NCBI GenBank assembly: GCA_947372535.1
Contig: CANBUA010000128.1
Location: 1 to 12,561, forward strand
DNA length: 12,561 nt
Source of the DNA: Burkholderiales bacterium
GTDB lineage: Bacteria > Pseudomonadota > Gammaproteobacteria > Burkholderiales > Burkholderiaceae
Direction: 5' to 3'
The notes under the pieces are model-generated. The model did not search any database. It saw nothing but the letters and a program-made list of their open reading frames with translations, and was not told where the DNA came from. Positions 1 through 7,609 of this stretch are shown piece after piece. A program made the translations under genes and the position numbers. Position 1 is the first letter of the stretch. Each line of letters opens with the position of its first letter.

Positions 1-2
1 CG

Positions 3-299
3 GCCTATGCGCTGGGCAAGTTGGGCGCCGGCGATGTCAAATTCCTGGTGGCCGTGGGCTTGCTGACCTCGCTTCAGGTGACGATGGCCACCTTTGTGGT
101 GTCGAGCTTGCTGGCGGGCATCCTGGCCATCCTCTGGCTGAACAGGCACTGGTGGGCATCAACCCGCCTGATGGCGCCGCTCGGCAGATGTTTGAACTTT
201 CTTGCCCAGGGTCAGGGCTCGGAAGCTGGCAACCCGAGGTTTCCGCTTGGCTCCCTGATCAGCATCGGTCTATGCTTGGCATTGTTGGATAGAGCATGA
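3..299 (+). CDS. tadV: Prepilin peptidase TadV/CpaA, C-terminal part (5' end outside window)
   Basis: This is the carboxy-terminal part of a type IV prepilin peptidase (A24 aspartyl protease), an inner-membrane enzyme that cuts the leader from Flp pilin and from TadE-type pseudopilins. The frame is open from the left edge (residues AYALGKLGAGDVKF...), so no start is visible and the TTG at 21 is internal. The motif GAGDVKF matches the conserved GxGD motif that carries the second catalytic Asp of the family; the first Asp would lie upstream. Two hydrophobic stretches follow: one directly after the motif, and a final one (GNPRFPLGSLISIGLCLALL) that fits the usual last helix, so the C-terminus looks intact. 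The stop overlaps the next start as ATGA at 296-299, suggesting coupling with tadE. Calling it TadV rather than a general PilD rests on its place at the head of the tad genes. Confidence 0.88.
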   Translation, partial: AYALGKLGAGDVKFLVAVGLLTSLQVTMATFVVSSLLAGILAILWLNRHWWASTRLMAPLGRCLNFLAQGQGSEAGNPRFPLGSLISIGLCLALLDRA

Positions 300-808
300 C
301 CACCTCCCCTGCCCTCAGATCTCCCGCCTCTCGCCGCCTCAGGCAGCGAGGGGCCGCAGGCATTGAGTTCGCCTTGCTGTTCACGGTCTTTTTCGCCGTG
401 TTCTATGCCACCCTGAGCTATGCCATCGTGATGCTCCTGTATCAGGGCCTGACCCATGCCGCAGCGGAAGGCGCGAGGGCGGCCATCCAGGTCAATTCCA
501 CGTCGTTCAGCGCTGCCGACTACCAAACTGCAGTGCGCGCTGTGTCCAAGTCGGCCGTCGAAAATGCCATCGACTGGATGCCACAACTCGCCAAGGATGC
601 GATCAAGGCCAACGGCATCTCCACCAGCTTCAGCACCTCCGTCGTGGTGGTCGGCAGCACAACGGTGGCCAAGCCGACCATCACGGTCACGGTCACGTAC
701 CCCAATTTCAAGAACAACGCCATCCTGCCGCTGATTGCGTTCCCGTTCAACCTGGGCACGATCCCCAGCGTGCCCGACAATCTGGTGGGGTCAGCATCAA
801 TTTCCTAG
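296..808 (+). CDS. tadE: TadE-like pseudopilin
   Basis: A 170-residue TadE-family pseudopilin, an inner-membrane-anchored minor subunit needed for Flp pilus assembly. A basic leader (many Arg, residues 8-18) ends at Gly19, followed by AAGIEF and a hydrophobic helix to about residue 50. This is the Tad-type processing pattern, Gly then four residues, then Glu-Phe: the cut would fall after Gly19, leaving Glu at +5 (residue 24) and Phe at +6. That matches the G/XXXXE[YF] rule known for Flp and TadE and fits the peptidase gene just upstream. The rest (51-170) is a periplasmic domain rich in Ser, Thr and Val, likely beta-rich. The ATG overlaps the tadV stop by four bases. No separate TadF is present in the window. 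TadE and TadF are hard to tell apart by sequence alone; TadE is chosen from the position and the GAAGIEF signature. Confidence 0.88.
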   Translation: MTTSPALRSPASRRLRQRGAAGIEFALLFTVFFAVFYATLSYAIVMLLYQGLTHAAAEGARAAIQVNSTSFSAADYQTAVRAVSKSAVENAIDWMPQLAKDAIKANGISTSFSTSVVVVGSTTVAKPTITVTVTYPNFKNNAILPLIAFPFNLGTIPSVPDNLVGSASIS

Positions 809-854
809 CGCCATCCCGGCCAAATAGCCCTGACGGGCACCACTCCTGGCATCC

Positions 855-1787
855 ATGAACAACAAGGTATTGCGCATCATCTCCGTGCTGCTGGCCCTCG
901 GCGCGGTGGCCGTGGGCTACTTCGCCATCCGGCTCAGCCGGGCCCCGGCCCCATCCCCGGTCGTGATCCAGCAGCAGGCCCCGGCCGCCTCCGCGCCCAT
1001 GGAAGCCGTGGCCGTGGCAGTGCATGAATTGCGGGCCGGGCAAGCCTTGATCGCCAAGGACATCGCCATCCAGGCCGTGCCACAAGCGCCCACCCAGGCC
1101 TATCGACAGATGCAGGATGTGGTGGGCCGTGTGGTGGTCTCGGACATCCCCGCAGGCACCGCCTTGACACCCAGCCTGTTTGCGGCCGATTCCATTGCCT
1201 ACCTGCTCAAGCCCAATGAGCGTGCCGTGGCGATACAGATCGACGAAGTGGCCGCCGTGGGGGGCTACATCAAACCCGGTGACAGCGTGGATGTGCTCAG
1301 CTTTGTTTCGGCGGGCAGCGACGTGGTGAACACGGTACCCACTGCCCTGGTGGTGGCCGACAACGTCAAGCTGCTGGCCGTGGGCAATGTGTCGCAACTG
1401 GACGACCTGGAGCGCGCTGGGGCGCCCGTCCAGAATGGCAAGGAGAAGTCGCTCAACCCACTCACCGCGGGCACATCCAGTAGCCAGAAAAGCAGCGTGG
1501 ATGAGCGCCGACTCCACATGCGTTCGGCCGTTCTGGCGGTGCGTGATCGCGACGTGAACAAGCTGATGCTGGCCGCCAATGCCGGCACGATGCGCCTGGC
1601 GCTCAGGCCACCGCAGGGATCCGACCCGAATGGCAACCTGCTGGATGACCGGAAGCCACCCCCGAGGGCCGCCGGCAACGCGGTCCTGAGCGACGTCGCC
1701 ACGCACAAGGGAGATCCCCGCAAGCTCGTTGTCCAGGAAGGCAGCGTTGAAAAATCCGTGACGAACGACAACAAAGTCTATCCATGA
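855..1787 (+). CDS. cpaB: Flp pilus assembly protein CpaB/RcpC
   Basis: A 310-residue protein of the CpaB/RcpC family, a periplasmic or inner-membrane-anchored component that works with the secretin of the Tad system. Residues 5-25 form an uncleaved-looking membrane anchor (ISVLLALGAVAVGYFAI), followed by a Pro/Ala/Gln-rich linker. Residues about 49-112 (VAVAVHELRAGQALIAKDI onward) look like the SAF domain typical of the family. Residues about 121-260 (ERAVAIQIDEVAAVGGYIKPGDSVDVL, then SAVLAVRDRDVNKLMLAANAGTMRLALR) match the conserved C-terminal CpaB domain. A polar Ser/Lys-rich loop (about 195-220) interrupts it, and the last 45 residues are hydrophilic and poorly conserved. This is one of the few genes here not overlapping its upstream neighbour: 46 bases separate it from tadE, with no clear promoter and only a weak ribosome-binding site. 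Its stop overlaps the secretin start (ATGA at 1784-1787), consistent with coupled synthesis. Confidence 0.92.
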   Translation: MNNKVLRIISVLLALGAVAVGYFAIRLSRAPAPSPVVIQQQAPAASAPMEAVAVAVHELRAGQALIAKDIAIQAVPQAPTQAYRQMQDVVGRVVVSDIPAGTALTPSLFAADSIAYLLKPNERAVAIQIDEVAAVGGYIKPGDSVDVLSFVSAGSDVVNTVPTALVVADNVKLLAVGNVSQLDDLERAGAPVQNGKEKSLNPLTAGTSSSQKSSVDERRLHMRSAVLAVRDRDVNKLMLAANAGTMRLALRPPQGSDPNGNLLDDRKPPPRAAGNAVLSDVATHKGDPRKLVVQEGSVEKSVTNDNKVYP

Positions 1788-3256
1788 GCATCAACCAGAC
1801 TCCGGCGGCCGCGGTGGTCTCGATCCTGGCGACCTTGTCGTTGGCTTTCGCCACCTCACTCCCCATGCAGGCCTGGGCGGCCAAATCCGGCAGCAAGCGC
1901 GCGGCATCCAGCCACGCTGCCTTGCCCAGATTGACGCTGGCCATTGGTGATCAGCACGTGTTCGCTGTAGACGGCACCATCGCTCGCGTGGCCACTGCCA
2001 ATGCGGGCATCGTGGGCATCAACGCCGTGCCCCCTGCCGGCGTGGTGCTGACGGCCGCAGGGCCAGGCACCGCCATGGTGTCGGTGTGGGTTGAAGGGCG
2101 CAACCTGCCGGTGGCGCAGTACCTGGTCACGGTTTCGCCGCGCTTACCTGGCGCCAAGGACGCTCTGGGCGGGGAAGCTGGGCAGACGTCCGTGGACGTG
2201 GCGGGCGCGGCCTTGCGCCTCAGTGGTCAATTGAGTTCGCTGGAATCCCACCAGGCTGCTGTTTCGGGTCTCGCCGCCAGCTATGGCGGCAGTGGAAGCA
2301 GTGGAGGCAATAAGGGTGGTGGCGCAGGTGGTTCACAAGAGACCAATCCGAACGTTCTGGACAACACCAAGAGCAACTTTGACGTCCAAGTGCAACTGGA
2401 TGTCAAAGTTGTGGAAGTGAGCCGGAGTAAATTGAAGGAGGCGGGGTTTTATGCCAGCCGAATCAGCGGATCGGCAACGTTTGGCATGGGCGGGCCCTTC
2501 AGTTTGTCGTCATTGACAAGCAGCAACAACAACACCCAAAGAACCATCGCGTCAGGGACAGGCACCGTCCCGATGACCGATGCCTTCAACATCTTCCGCT
2601 GGGGCGCCAACAGCCTGACCGTGTTCAGCGCACTGGAAAACAACGGCTTTGCCTACACCCTGGCCGAGCCCAGCTTGACGGCCATCAGCGGGCAGACGGC
2701 ATCGTTCCTGGCCGGCGGCGAACTGCCCATCCCGCTGCGTTCGGGCTCGGGCTCCGACTCCACCATCACGGTGGACTACAAGAAATTCGGTATTCGCCTG
2801 AGCATGACGCCCACTGTGCTGGACGCCCAGAGGATGACGATCCATGTGGCACCCGAAGTCTCGGACATTGACGAAAGCCTGTCCGTGACCGCAGGTGGCC
2901 TGAGCATTCCGGGCATGCGCGTTCGGCGCACCGAAACCACGGTGGCCCTGGCCGATGGCGAAACCTTCGTCATCAGCGGCCTGGTCAGTCAGAAGACCTC
3001 GTCCTCGGTCGACAAATTCCCCTTCCTGGGCGACATCCCGATCCTGGGCGCCTTCTTCCGCTCCAACCGCTTCTCTCGCGATGACCAGGAAATGCTCATG
3101 ATCATCACGCCTCATCTGGTCCGCCCCTTTGCCAGGGAGGCCAAGCTGCCCAACCTGCCCGGCGAAGAGTTGAAGGATTTCGACCCCGGCTACTTGCGCT
3201 TCCTCTTCCTGGAAAACGGCAAGTTCACTCAGCCCGACAGCGGTTTTTCGAAGTGA
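1784..3256 (+). CDS. cpaC: Tad secretin CpaC/RcpA
   Basis: The outer-membrane secretin through which the Flp pilus leaves the cell, 490 residues. A Sec signal peptide covers about residues 1-32, with a likely cut at the AWA-A region. Residues about 46-120 (LPRLTLAIGDQHVF, then VSVWVEGRNLPVAQYLVTVSP) match the N-terminal domain seen in CpaC/RcpA secretins. A short BON-like segment follows (about 135-165), then a Gly/Ser-rich linker at 167-188. The segment NFDVQVQLDVKVVEVSRSKL leads into the secretin core (about 290-450), with LAEPSLTAISGQTASFLAGG and the signature FPFLGDIPILGAFFRS near 410-425, ending at ITPHLVRPF. All expected parts are present in one open frame, so the gene looks intact. The start is set by ATGA overlap with cpaB and by the signal peptide. 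The absence of rcpB nearby is usual outside Pasteurellaceae. Confidence 0.96.
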   Translation: MSINQTPAAAVVSILATLSLAFATSLPMQAWAAKSGSKRAASSHAALPRLTLAIGDQHVFAVDGTIARVATANAGIVGINAVPPAGVVLTAAGPGTAMVSVWVEGRNLPVAQYLVTVSPRLPGAKDALGGEAGQTSVDVAGAALRLSGQLSSLESHQAAVSGLAASYGGSGSSGGNKGGGAGGSQETNPNVLDNTKSNFDVQVQLDVKVVEVSRSKLKEAGFYASRISGSATFGMGGPFSLSSLTSSNNNTQRTIASGTGTVPMTDAFNIFRWGANSLTVFSALENNGFAYTLAEPSLTAISGQTASFLAGGELPIPLRSGSGSDSTITVDYKKFGIRLSMTPTVLDAQRMTIHVAPEVSDIDESLSVTAGGLSIPGMRVRRTETTVALADGETFVISGLVSQKTSSSVDKFPFLGDIPILGAFFRSNRFSRDDQEMLMIITPHLVRPFAREAKLPNLPGEELKDFDPGYLRFLFLENGKFTQPDSGFSK

Positions 3257-3261
3257 CCCCC

Positions 3262-4488
3262 ATGGACGCAACCCAACAATTCCTGCTGGTCAGCGACAAC
3301 AAGGGCATCGTTCAGTGGCTGGAATCCGCCCTGCGCGATGAAGGCGAAGTGGTCACGGCAGACAGCTCCGATCTGGAGCGCGTGATCCAGCTGGTCGACG
3401 CCCTGGGCACACGCGTGGTGTTCGTGGAACTTTCCGCCGCCCATGGCTCGCGCGATGCAGGCTTCATGGAGGGCCTCACCGCCGCCAAGCCCTTGCTGGC
3501 CGTGGTGGCCATGTCGGAGCAGCCCGATCGACAAGCCGTGCTGTCGGCCTTGCGCGCTGGCGCGCGCGATTTCATCTCGCCGGACATGCGGCCGGGTGAG
3601 GTGCTGTCGCTGGTGCGACGCGCCATGAGCCGCGACCACAGTGATTTGCGCGCCGGCCAGGTTCAAGAGGGCCACATGACGGCGGTCGTCAGCGCCCGCC
3701 CTGGGGCCGATGCCCCCATGTTCGCGCTGCACCTGGCCCTGGGCCTGCAAGAACTCTCACCCAAGGAAGACATCCTGCTGCTGGACCTGGGCGTGCCCTA
3801 TGCCGACAGCCTGAGCTACCTCGGCATGGAATCCACCTATACCTTCGTGGACGCCATCCGCAGCCTGCGCCGCCTGGATGACACCCTGATCAACTCGGCC
3901 TTCGCCAAGCATGAATCGGGTCTGCGCGTGCTGGCCATGCCGGAAGAATCGCTGGAAGCCGGCCACTTCACCACGGCCGACCTGTACGTGCTGATCAGTG
4001 CCTTGCGGCGCCACTTCAAGCACATCGTGCTGAATGTGGGCGGCGTGCCGGCTTCCGAGTTCCTGTTCGTGATGGTGGGACGCAGCGACAAGGTCTTGCT
4101 GCTGGCGGAACAGAGCGTGCCCAGCTGCAAACAGAACCGCACCCTGCTGCAACGCCTGCGCGACAACAAGTTGGGCTTCAACGAGGTGCGTCTGGTGGTC
4201 GACCGTTATCTGCCTGGCATCCCGCCCAATGCCGACACCATCGCCAAAGGCTTCGGCATCCCCCTGCTGGCCACCCTGCCCTCTTCGGGCATGGCCCGCC
4301 TGACCATGATGAACTCGGGTGAAAGCCTGTTCAAGGCAGCGCCCAGAGACCCGTACACCCAATCCGTGCGCAAGGTGGCCCAGGTGCTGCACCGCGAACT
4401 GCACGGCGAGGTGGGCAACCGGGGCAGACCGGCCAGCGCGGGTCCCGGCTGGATGGACAAGCTGGCCTCCCGGCTGAACCTGAGTTGA
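3262..4488 (+). CDS. tadZ: TadZ/CpaE-like pilus localisation protein with degenerate P-loop
   Basis: A 408-residue TadZ/CpaE-type protein, which in other bacteria marks the cell pole and recruits the Tad machinery. Residues 1 to about 125 resemble a response-regulator receiver fold (FLLVSDNKGIVQWLESAL, then VVAMSEQPDRQAVLSALRAG) and probably act as an atypical receiver. The remainder resembles a ParA/MinD-type ATPase: ILLLDLGVPYADSL fits the strand with a conserved Asp, followed by DKVLLLAEQSVPSCKQNRTL and VRLVVDRYLPG. The expected nucleotide-binding loop has become SARPGADAPMFALHLA at about residues 143-158 and contains no Lys, so ATP binding is doubtful. The ATG at 3262 is preferred; a GTG at 3253 overlapping the secretin stop (GTGA) would add three residues. 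Neither has a strong ribosome-binding site. Location between secretin and tadA agrees with the assignment. Confidence 0.88.
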   Translation: MDATQQFLLVSDNKGIVQWLESALRDEGEVVTADSSDLERVIQLVDALGTRVVFVELSAAHGSRDAGFMEGLTAAKPLLAVVAMSEQPDRQAVLSALRAGARDFISPDMRPGEVLSLVRRAMSRDHSDLRAGQVQEGHMTAVVSARPGADAPMFALHLALGLQELSPKEDILLLDLGVPYADSLSYLGMESTYTFVDAIRSLRRLDDTLINSAFAKHESGLRVLAMPEESLEAGHFTTADLYVLISALRRHFKHIVLNVGGVPASEFLFVMVGRSDKVLLLAEQSVPSCKQNRTLLQRLRDNKLGFNEVRLVVDRYLPGIPPNADTIAKGFGIPLLATLPSSGMARLTMMNSGESLFKAAPRDPYTQSVRKVAQVLHRELHGEVGNRGRPASAGPGWMDKLASRLNLS

Positions 4489-5786
4489 TGGGGATGGAAC
4501 CCATGGACTACCGAGGTTTCGTCGCCGACTTCAGCGTCAAGGAAAGCGAGTCCTATCAGGACATCAAGTTCCGGCTGCACCACCACCTGATCGACCGCAT
4601 CGATCTGGAGCGCGTGTCCATCCAGGACATGTCCAAGGCCGAGCTGTCGGATTACGTGCTGGACAAGGTGTCCCACTACAGCACGGAGCATCGGCTGCCC
4701 ATCAGTCGCCACGAGATGGAGAATCTCGCGCGCGAAATGGTCGATGAGCTGACCGGCTATGGCCCGCTCGAAGACCTGATCAAGGACGACCGCATCAACG
4801 ACATCCTGGTCAACGGCACGCGCCAGATCTATGTCGAACGCGCCGGGGTGCTCAGCCGCACCGACCTGCGCTTCATCGACGATGAACACGTGCTGCGCGT
4901 GATCCGCCGCATCCTGGCGCCGCTGGGTCGCCGCATCGACGAATCCAGCCCCATGGTGGATGCGCGCCTGCCCGACGGCAGCCGGGTGAACGCCATCATC
5001 CCGCCGCTGGCCCTGGACGGCCCCTGCCTGTCCATTCGCAAGTTCCGCAAGGATCCTTTGCAGGCAGGCGACCTGGTGGCATCCGGCACCATGGACGAGG
5101 CCATCCTTGGCTTCCTCAAGCATGCGGTCACCCGGCGCTGCAACATCCTGATCAGCGGTGGCACCGGCGCGGGCAAAACCACCATGCTCAATGTGCTGAG
5201 CCGCTTCATCTCGCCCGCCGAGCGGCTCGTGAGCATCGAAGATGCCGCGGAACTGAGCCTGGGCCATGACCACGTGGTGCGCCTCGAAACCCGCCCGCCC
5301 AATGTGGATGGCAAGGGCGAGGTCTCGGCGCGAGACCTGATGCGCAACGCGCTGCGGATGCGCCCGGACCGGGTGCTGCTGGGCGAAGTGCGTTCGGACG
5401 AAGTCATGGACATGCTGCAGGCCATGAACACGGGTCACGACGGTTGCATGAGCACGGTGCACGCCAACAGCCCGCGTGACGCCTTGTTGCGCATCGAGAT
5501 GCTGGCGGGTTTCGCCGGCTTCCAGGGCCAGGACGTCACACTCAAGCACATGATCGCCACGGCCATCGACCTCGTGATCCAGATCGGCCGCCTGCCCGAT
5601 GGCCGTCGCCGCGTCATGGCCGTGACCGAGGTGCTGGGCGTCCAGGACGACCGCATCGTGACCAACGAGCTGTTTGTCTTCAATGTGGATCAGAACCGCT
5701 TCGAGTCATCCGGCCTGACGCCGGCCTCGGCCAAGCTGCGCGGCGGCGATGACCCCCAATCCACCGCTTTCCGCAGGTCATGGTAG
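4488..5786 (+). CDS. tadA: Tad pilus motor ATPase TadA/CpaF
   Basis: A 432-residue secretion ATPase of the TadA/CpaF group (VirB11/PulE superfamily), the cytoplasmic hexamer that powers Flp pilus assembly. The N-terminal domain carries GYGPLEDLIKDDRINDILVN and SPMVDARLPDGSRVNAIIPP, both characteristic of CpaF proteins. The Walker A loop GGTGAGKT is at residues 224-231 with Lys230; the Walker B region RVLLGEV is at 295-301 with Glu300; the His box NTGHDGCMSTVHAN spans about 314-327. All catalytic elements are present. Length is normal. Four possible starts are crowded together: TTG 4485, ATG 4488, ATG 4494 and ATG 4503. The ATG at 4488 is chosen because it shares a base with the tadZ stop (TGATG); the ATG at 4503 has a better-placed purine-rich stretch, so the first five residues are uncertain. 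The 3' end overlaps tadB by seven bases. Confidence 0.97.
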   Translation: MGMEPMDYRGFVADFSVKESESYQDIKFRLHHHLIDRIDLERVSIQDMSKAELSDYVLDKVSHYSTEHRLPISRHEMENLAREMVDELTGYGPLEDLIKDDRINDILVNGTRQIYVERAGVLSRTDLRFIDDEHVLRVIRRILAPLGRRIDESSPMVDARLPDGSRVNAIIPPLALDGPCLSIRKFRKDPLQAGDLVASGTMDEAILGFLKHAVTRRCNILISGGTGAGKTTMLNVLSRFISPAERLVSIEDAAELSLGHDHVVRLETRPPNVDGKGEVSARDLMRNALRMRPDRVLLGEVRSDEVMDMLQAMNTGHDGCMSTVHANSPRDALLRIEMLAGFAGFQGQDVTLKHMIATAIDLVIQIGRLPDGRRRVMAVTEVLGVQDDRIVTNELFVFNVDQNRFESSGLTPASAKLRGGDDPQSTAFRRSW

Positions 5787-6682
5787 CCGCCCTGTTCCTG
5801 TTCATGCTGGCCATCCTCATGTTGTTGATGGCGGTGCTGTCGATGCTGCGCGCTCGGCGGATGGACCACGAGTCCAAGGTGAAGCAGCGGCTTCAGGCCT
5901 TCTCCTTTGTCCCGCAAGACGATTACCTGGCCCGAAGGACGGATGGCCTGATGGGGCAGGCCGAGGCCTGGCTGGCACGGGTCGGCTTGAAGATCGACCC
6001 CATGCTTGCCCTGACCGTCATCGGCGTCGGGCTGATGATGTCCTGGGCACTGTGGCACCTGGTGGACCCCCTGGCCGGCATCATCGGCGTGATCCTGCTG
6101 GCCACTTTGTCGGTGTTAATGCCCCAGGTACGTTACAAGCAAAAGATCAATGCCATGGTGGCCCAGATCCCCCTGTTCATCGATCAGGTGATCCGCGGCC
6201 TGGTCACCGGGCGCAATGTGGAAGGCGCCATCAAGCTCGCCACAGAAGACCTCAAACAGCCGCTGCGGGAGGTCATTGACCGCGCCAACACCAACGTGGC
6301 GCTGGGCGCCGATCTGGGCGAGGCCCTGCGTGATGCTGCGACCTTCTACGACGTTCGGGAGCTGCACATGCTGGCCCTGGCCATCCAGACCTCTCGCACC
6401 TACGGCGGCAGCCCGCGCGAAATGTTGGAAAGCGTCGTCAACCTGATTCGCCAACGTGAACAGATGCAGCGCGAACTGCGCGCCATGACCGGCGAAACAC
6501 GTGTGACCGCCTGGGTATTGGGCCTCTTGCCTACGTCGATCGCGGGTTACATGGTGCTGGTCAACCCCCGTTACATCGGCACCATGTGGCACGACCCGAG
6601 TGGCCACGTGATCATGCTGGTGGCCGGCGGGTTCCAGGCTCTGGGCGCCCTGATCCTGTGGCGCATGGTCAAGTCGATCTGA
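5780..6682 (+). CDS. tadB: Tad inner-membrane platform protein TadB
   Basis: A 300-residue polytopic inner-membrane protein of the TadB family, one of two GspF-like platform proteins on which TadA acts. Hydrophobic segments lie at about residues 2-22 (VAALFLFMLAILMLLMAVL), 73-112, 243-264 and 274-297. The cytoplasmic region at about 126-240 corresponds to the T2SS F domain, with IPLFIDQVIRGLVTGRNVEG, then LGEALRDAATFYDVRELHML and YGGSPREMLESVVNLIRQRE, all typical of TadB. The start at 5780 lies inside tadA and overlaps its last seven bases, so translation is probably coupled. TadB is distinguished from TadC by being first of the pair and by the spacing of the F domain. Confidence 0.95.
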   Translation: MVAALFLFMLAILMLLMAVLSMLRARRMDHESKVKQRLQAFSFVPQDDYLARRTDGLMGQAEAWLARVGLKIDPMLALTVIGVGLMMSWALWHLVDPLAGIIGVILLATLSVLMPQVRYKQKINAMVAQIPLFIDQVIRGLVTGRNVEGAIKLATEDLKQPLREVIDRANTNVALGADLGEALRDAATFYDVRELHMLALAIQTSRTYGGSPREMLESVVNLIRQREQMQRELRAMTGETRVTAWVLGLLPTSIAGYMVLVNPRYIGTMWHDPSGHVIMLVAGGFQALGALILWRMVKSI

Positions 6683-6697
6683 GCGGGCGCAACGAAC

Positions 6698-7609
6698 ATG
6701 ACCCTGCTCCTGATCCTTGCCGCCTTGCTGATTGCGCTGGCCATCGTCGTGGCCCTGATGGGCAGGCAGGACCCGACCGCGCCCGAAGCCCAGAAGCGCT
6801 TCCACGACGCCCTGGAGACCCCCCAGGACGAAGCCTGGTTGAACCAGCGCAAGTGGCGGCGCACGCAGGGCATCACGATCCGAGTCAAGCGCCTGCTGGA
6901 GCGCTTGCCGGGTGCAGACATGCAGGAGATCGAAGTCCTGCTGCGTCAGGCCGCCCTGGTGGACGACCGCAACCGCTCCATGGTGTACGCATCGCTGTGG
7001 CTGGGGCCCTTGATGGGCCTGGGCCTGGGCATGTTGCTGATCACCTTCAAAGACTACCCGGCGGGCCCCAGCTTGGTGATCTGCTTTGCCGCAGGCTACG
7101 TGCTGCCCCGCGTTATGTTGCGTCGCCTGGCCGAGAACCGCCAGAAGGCGATCAAGGAAGAAATGCCCATTGTGCTGAACCTGATGCGCCTGCTGTTCGA
7201 CGCCGGCCTGTCGCTGGAACACACGCTGAAAGCCATCAGCGAACAGGCGCGGCACATCACCCCCAACCTGTCGGCCGAGTTCTCCTGGGTGCTGCTGCGC
7301 ATCCACCATGGGCAGGAACGGGGCGAGGCCATGGATGAAATGGCCAAGCGCAACAATGTGGATGAACTGTCGGAAACCGTGGCCATGCTCAAGCAGGCCG
7401 CCCGGTATGGCGGCAATTTGCGCGACTCGCTGCTGAAGTACCTGCGCCTGCTCGAAGACCGGCGCATGACCGACCTGCGCGACAAAGTGGGGCAGATGTC
7501 GGCCAGGATGAGCATCGTGATGGTGTCCTTCCTGTTTCCCGCCCTGTTGATCTTCCTGGCTGGCCCTGGCTTGATGGCCATCACCCGCGCGTTCGCGTCG
7601 CTGAAATGA
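6698..7609 (+). CDS. tadC: Tad inner-membrane platform protein TadC
   Basis: A 303-residue paralogue of TadB and the second GspF-like platform protein. Membrane segments are at about residues 2-21 (LLLILAALLIALAIVVALMG), about 98-140 (a pair, with WLGPLMGLGLGMLLI) and 270-298 (IVMVSFLFPALLIFLAGPGL). The F domain covers about 152-280, with EEMPIVLNLMRLLFDAGLSL, then EHTLKAISEQ and NVDELSETVAMLKQAARYGG; the phrase LLFDAGLSLEHTL is characteristic of TadC. The start is 15 bases after the tadB stop, making it one of the few non-overlapping junctions in the locus. The stop overlaps tadD in an ATGATG arrangement at 7606-7611. Confidence 0.95.
   Translation: MTLLLILAALLIALAIVVALMGRQDPTAPEAQKRFHDALETPQDEAWLNQRKWRRTQGITIRVKRLLERLPGADMQEIEVLLRQAALVDDRNRSMVYASLWLGPLMGLGLGMLLITFKDYPAGPSLVICFAAGYVLPRVMLRRLAENRQKAIKEEMPIVLNLMRLLFDAGLSLEHTLKAISEQARHITPNLSAEFSWVLLRIHHGQERGEAMDEMAKRNNVDELSETVAMLKQAARYGGNLRDSLLKYLRLLEDRRMTDLRDKVGQMSARMSIVMVSFLFPALLIFLAGPGLMAITRAFASLK

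Noticed and set aside
828..839. Short inverted repeat GCCC-TGAC-GGGC between tadE and cpaB
   Set aside because: A four-pair stem is expected by chance in DNA this GC-rich, and no T run or promoter elements accompany it.
747..1706. A 319-codon minus-strand open frame opposite cpaB
   Set aside because: It is His/Gly-rich with no domain, and the opposite strand encodes a complete CpaB with a membrane anchor and SAF-type domain.
2282..2350. Gly/Ser-rich codons in the secretin as a possible inserted repeat or recent gene fusion
   Set aside because: The segment is short, irregular at the DNA level and lies where CpaC-type secretins commonly carry a flexible linker between the N-terminal domains and the core.
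3676..3740. Possible sequence error or frameshift destroying the TadZ P-loop
   Set aside because: The frame is open and the protein reads sensibly on both sides (TAVVSA before, FALHLALGLQEL after) with correct spacing, so substitution rather than a frameshift is the simpler reading.
4206..5549. A 447-codon open frame on the minus strand opposite tadA and the end of tadZ
   Set aside because: It lies wholly opposite genes with clear family motifs, is rich in His, Gln, Arg and Ala as expected from a shadow frame in GC-rich DNA, and shows no recognisable domain.
6116..7309. A 397-codon minus-strand open frame opposite tadB and tadC
   Set aside because: It has the same shadow-type composition (His/Gln/Gly/Ala-rich) and no domain, and the sense strand encodes two well-supported platform proteins.
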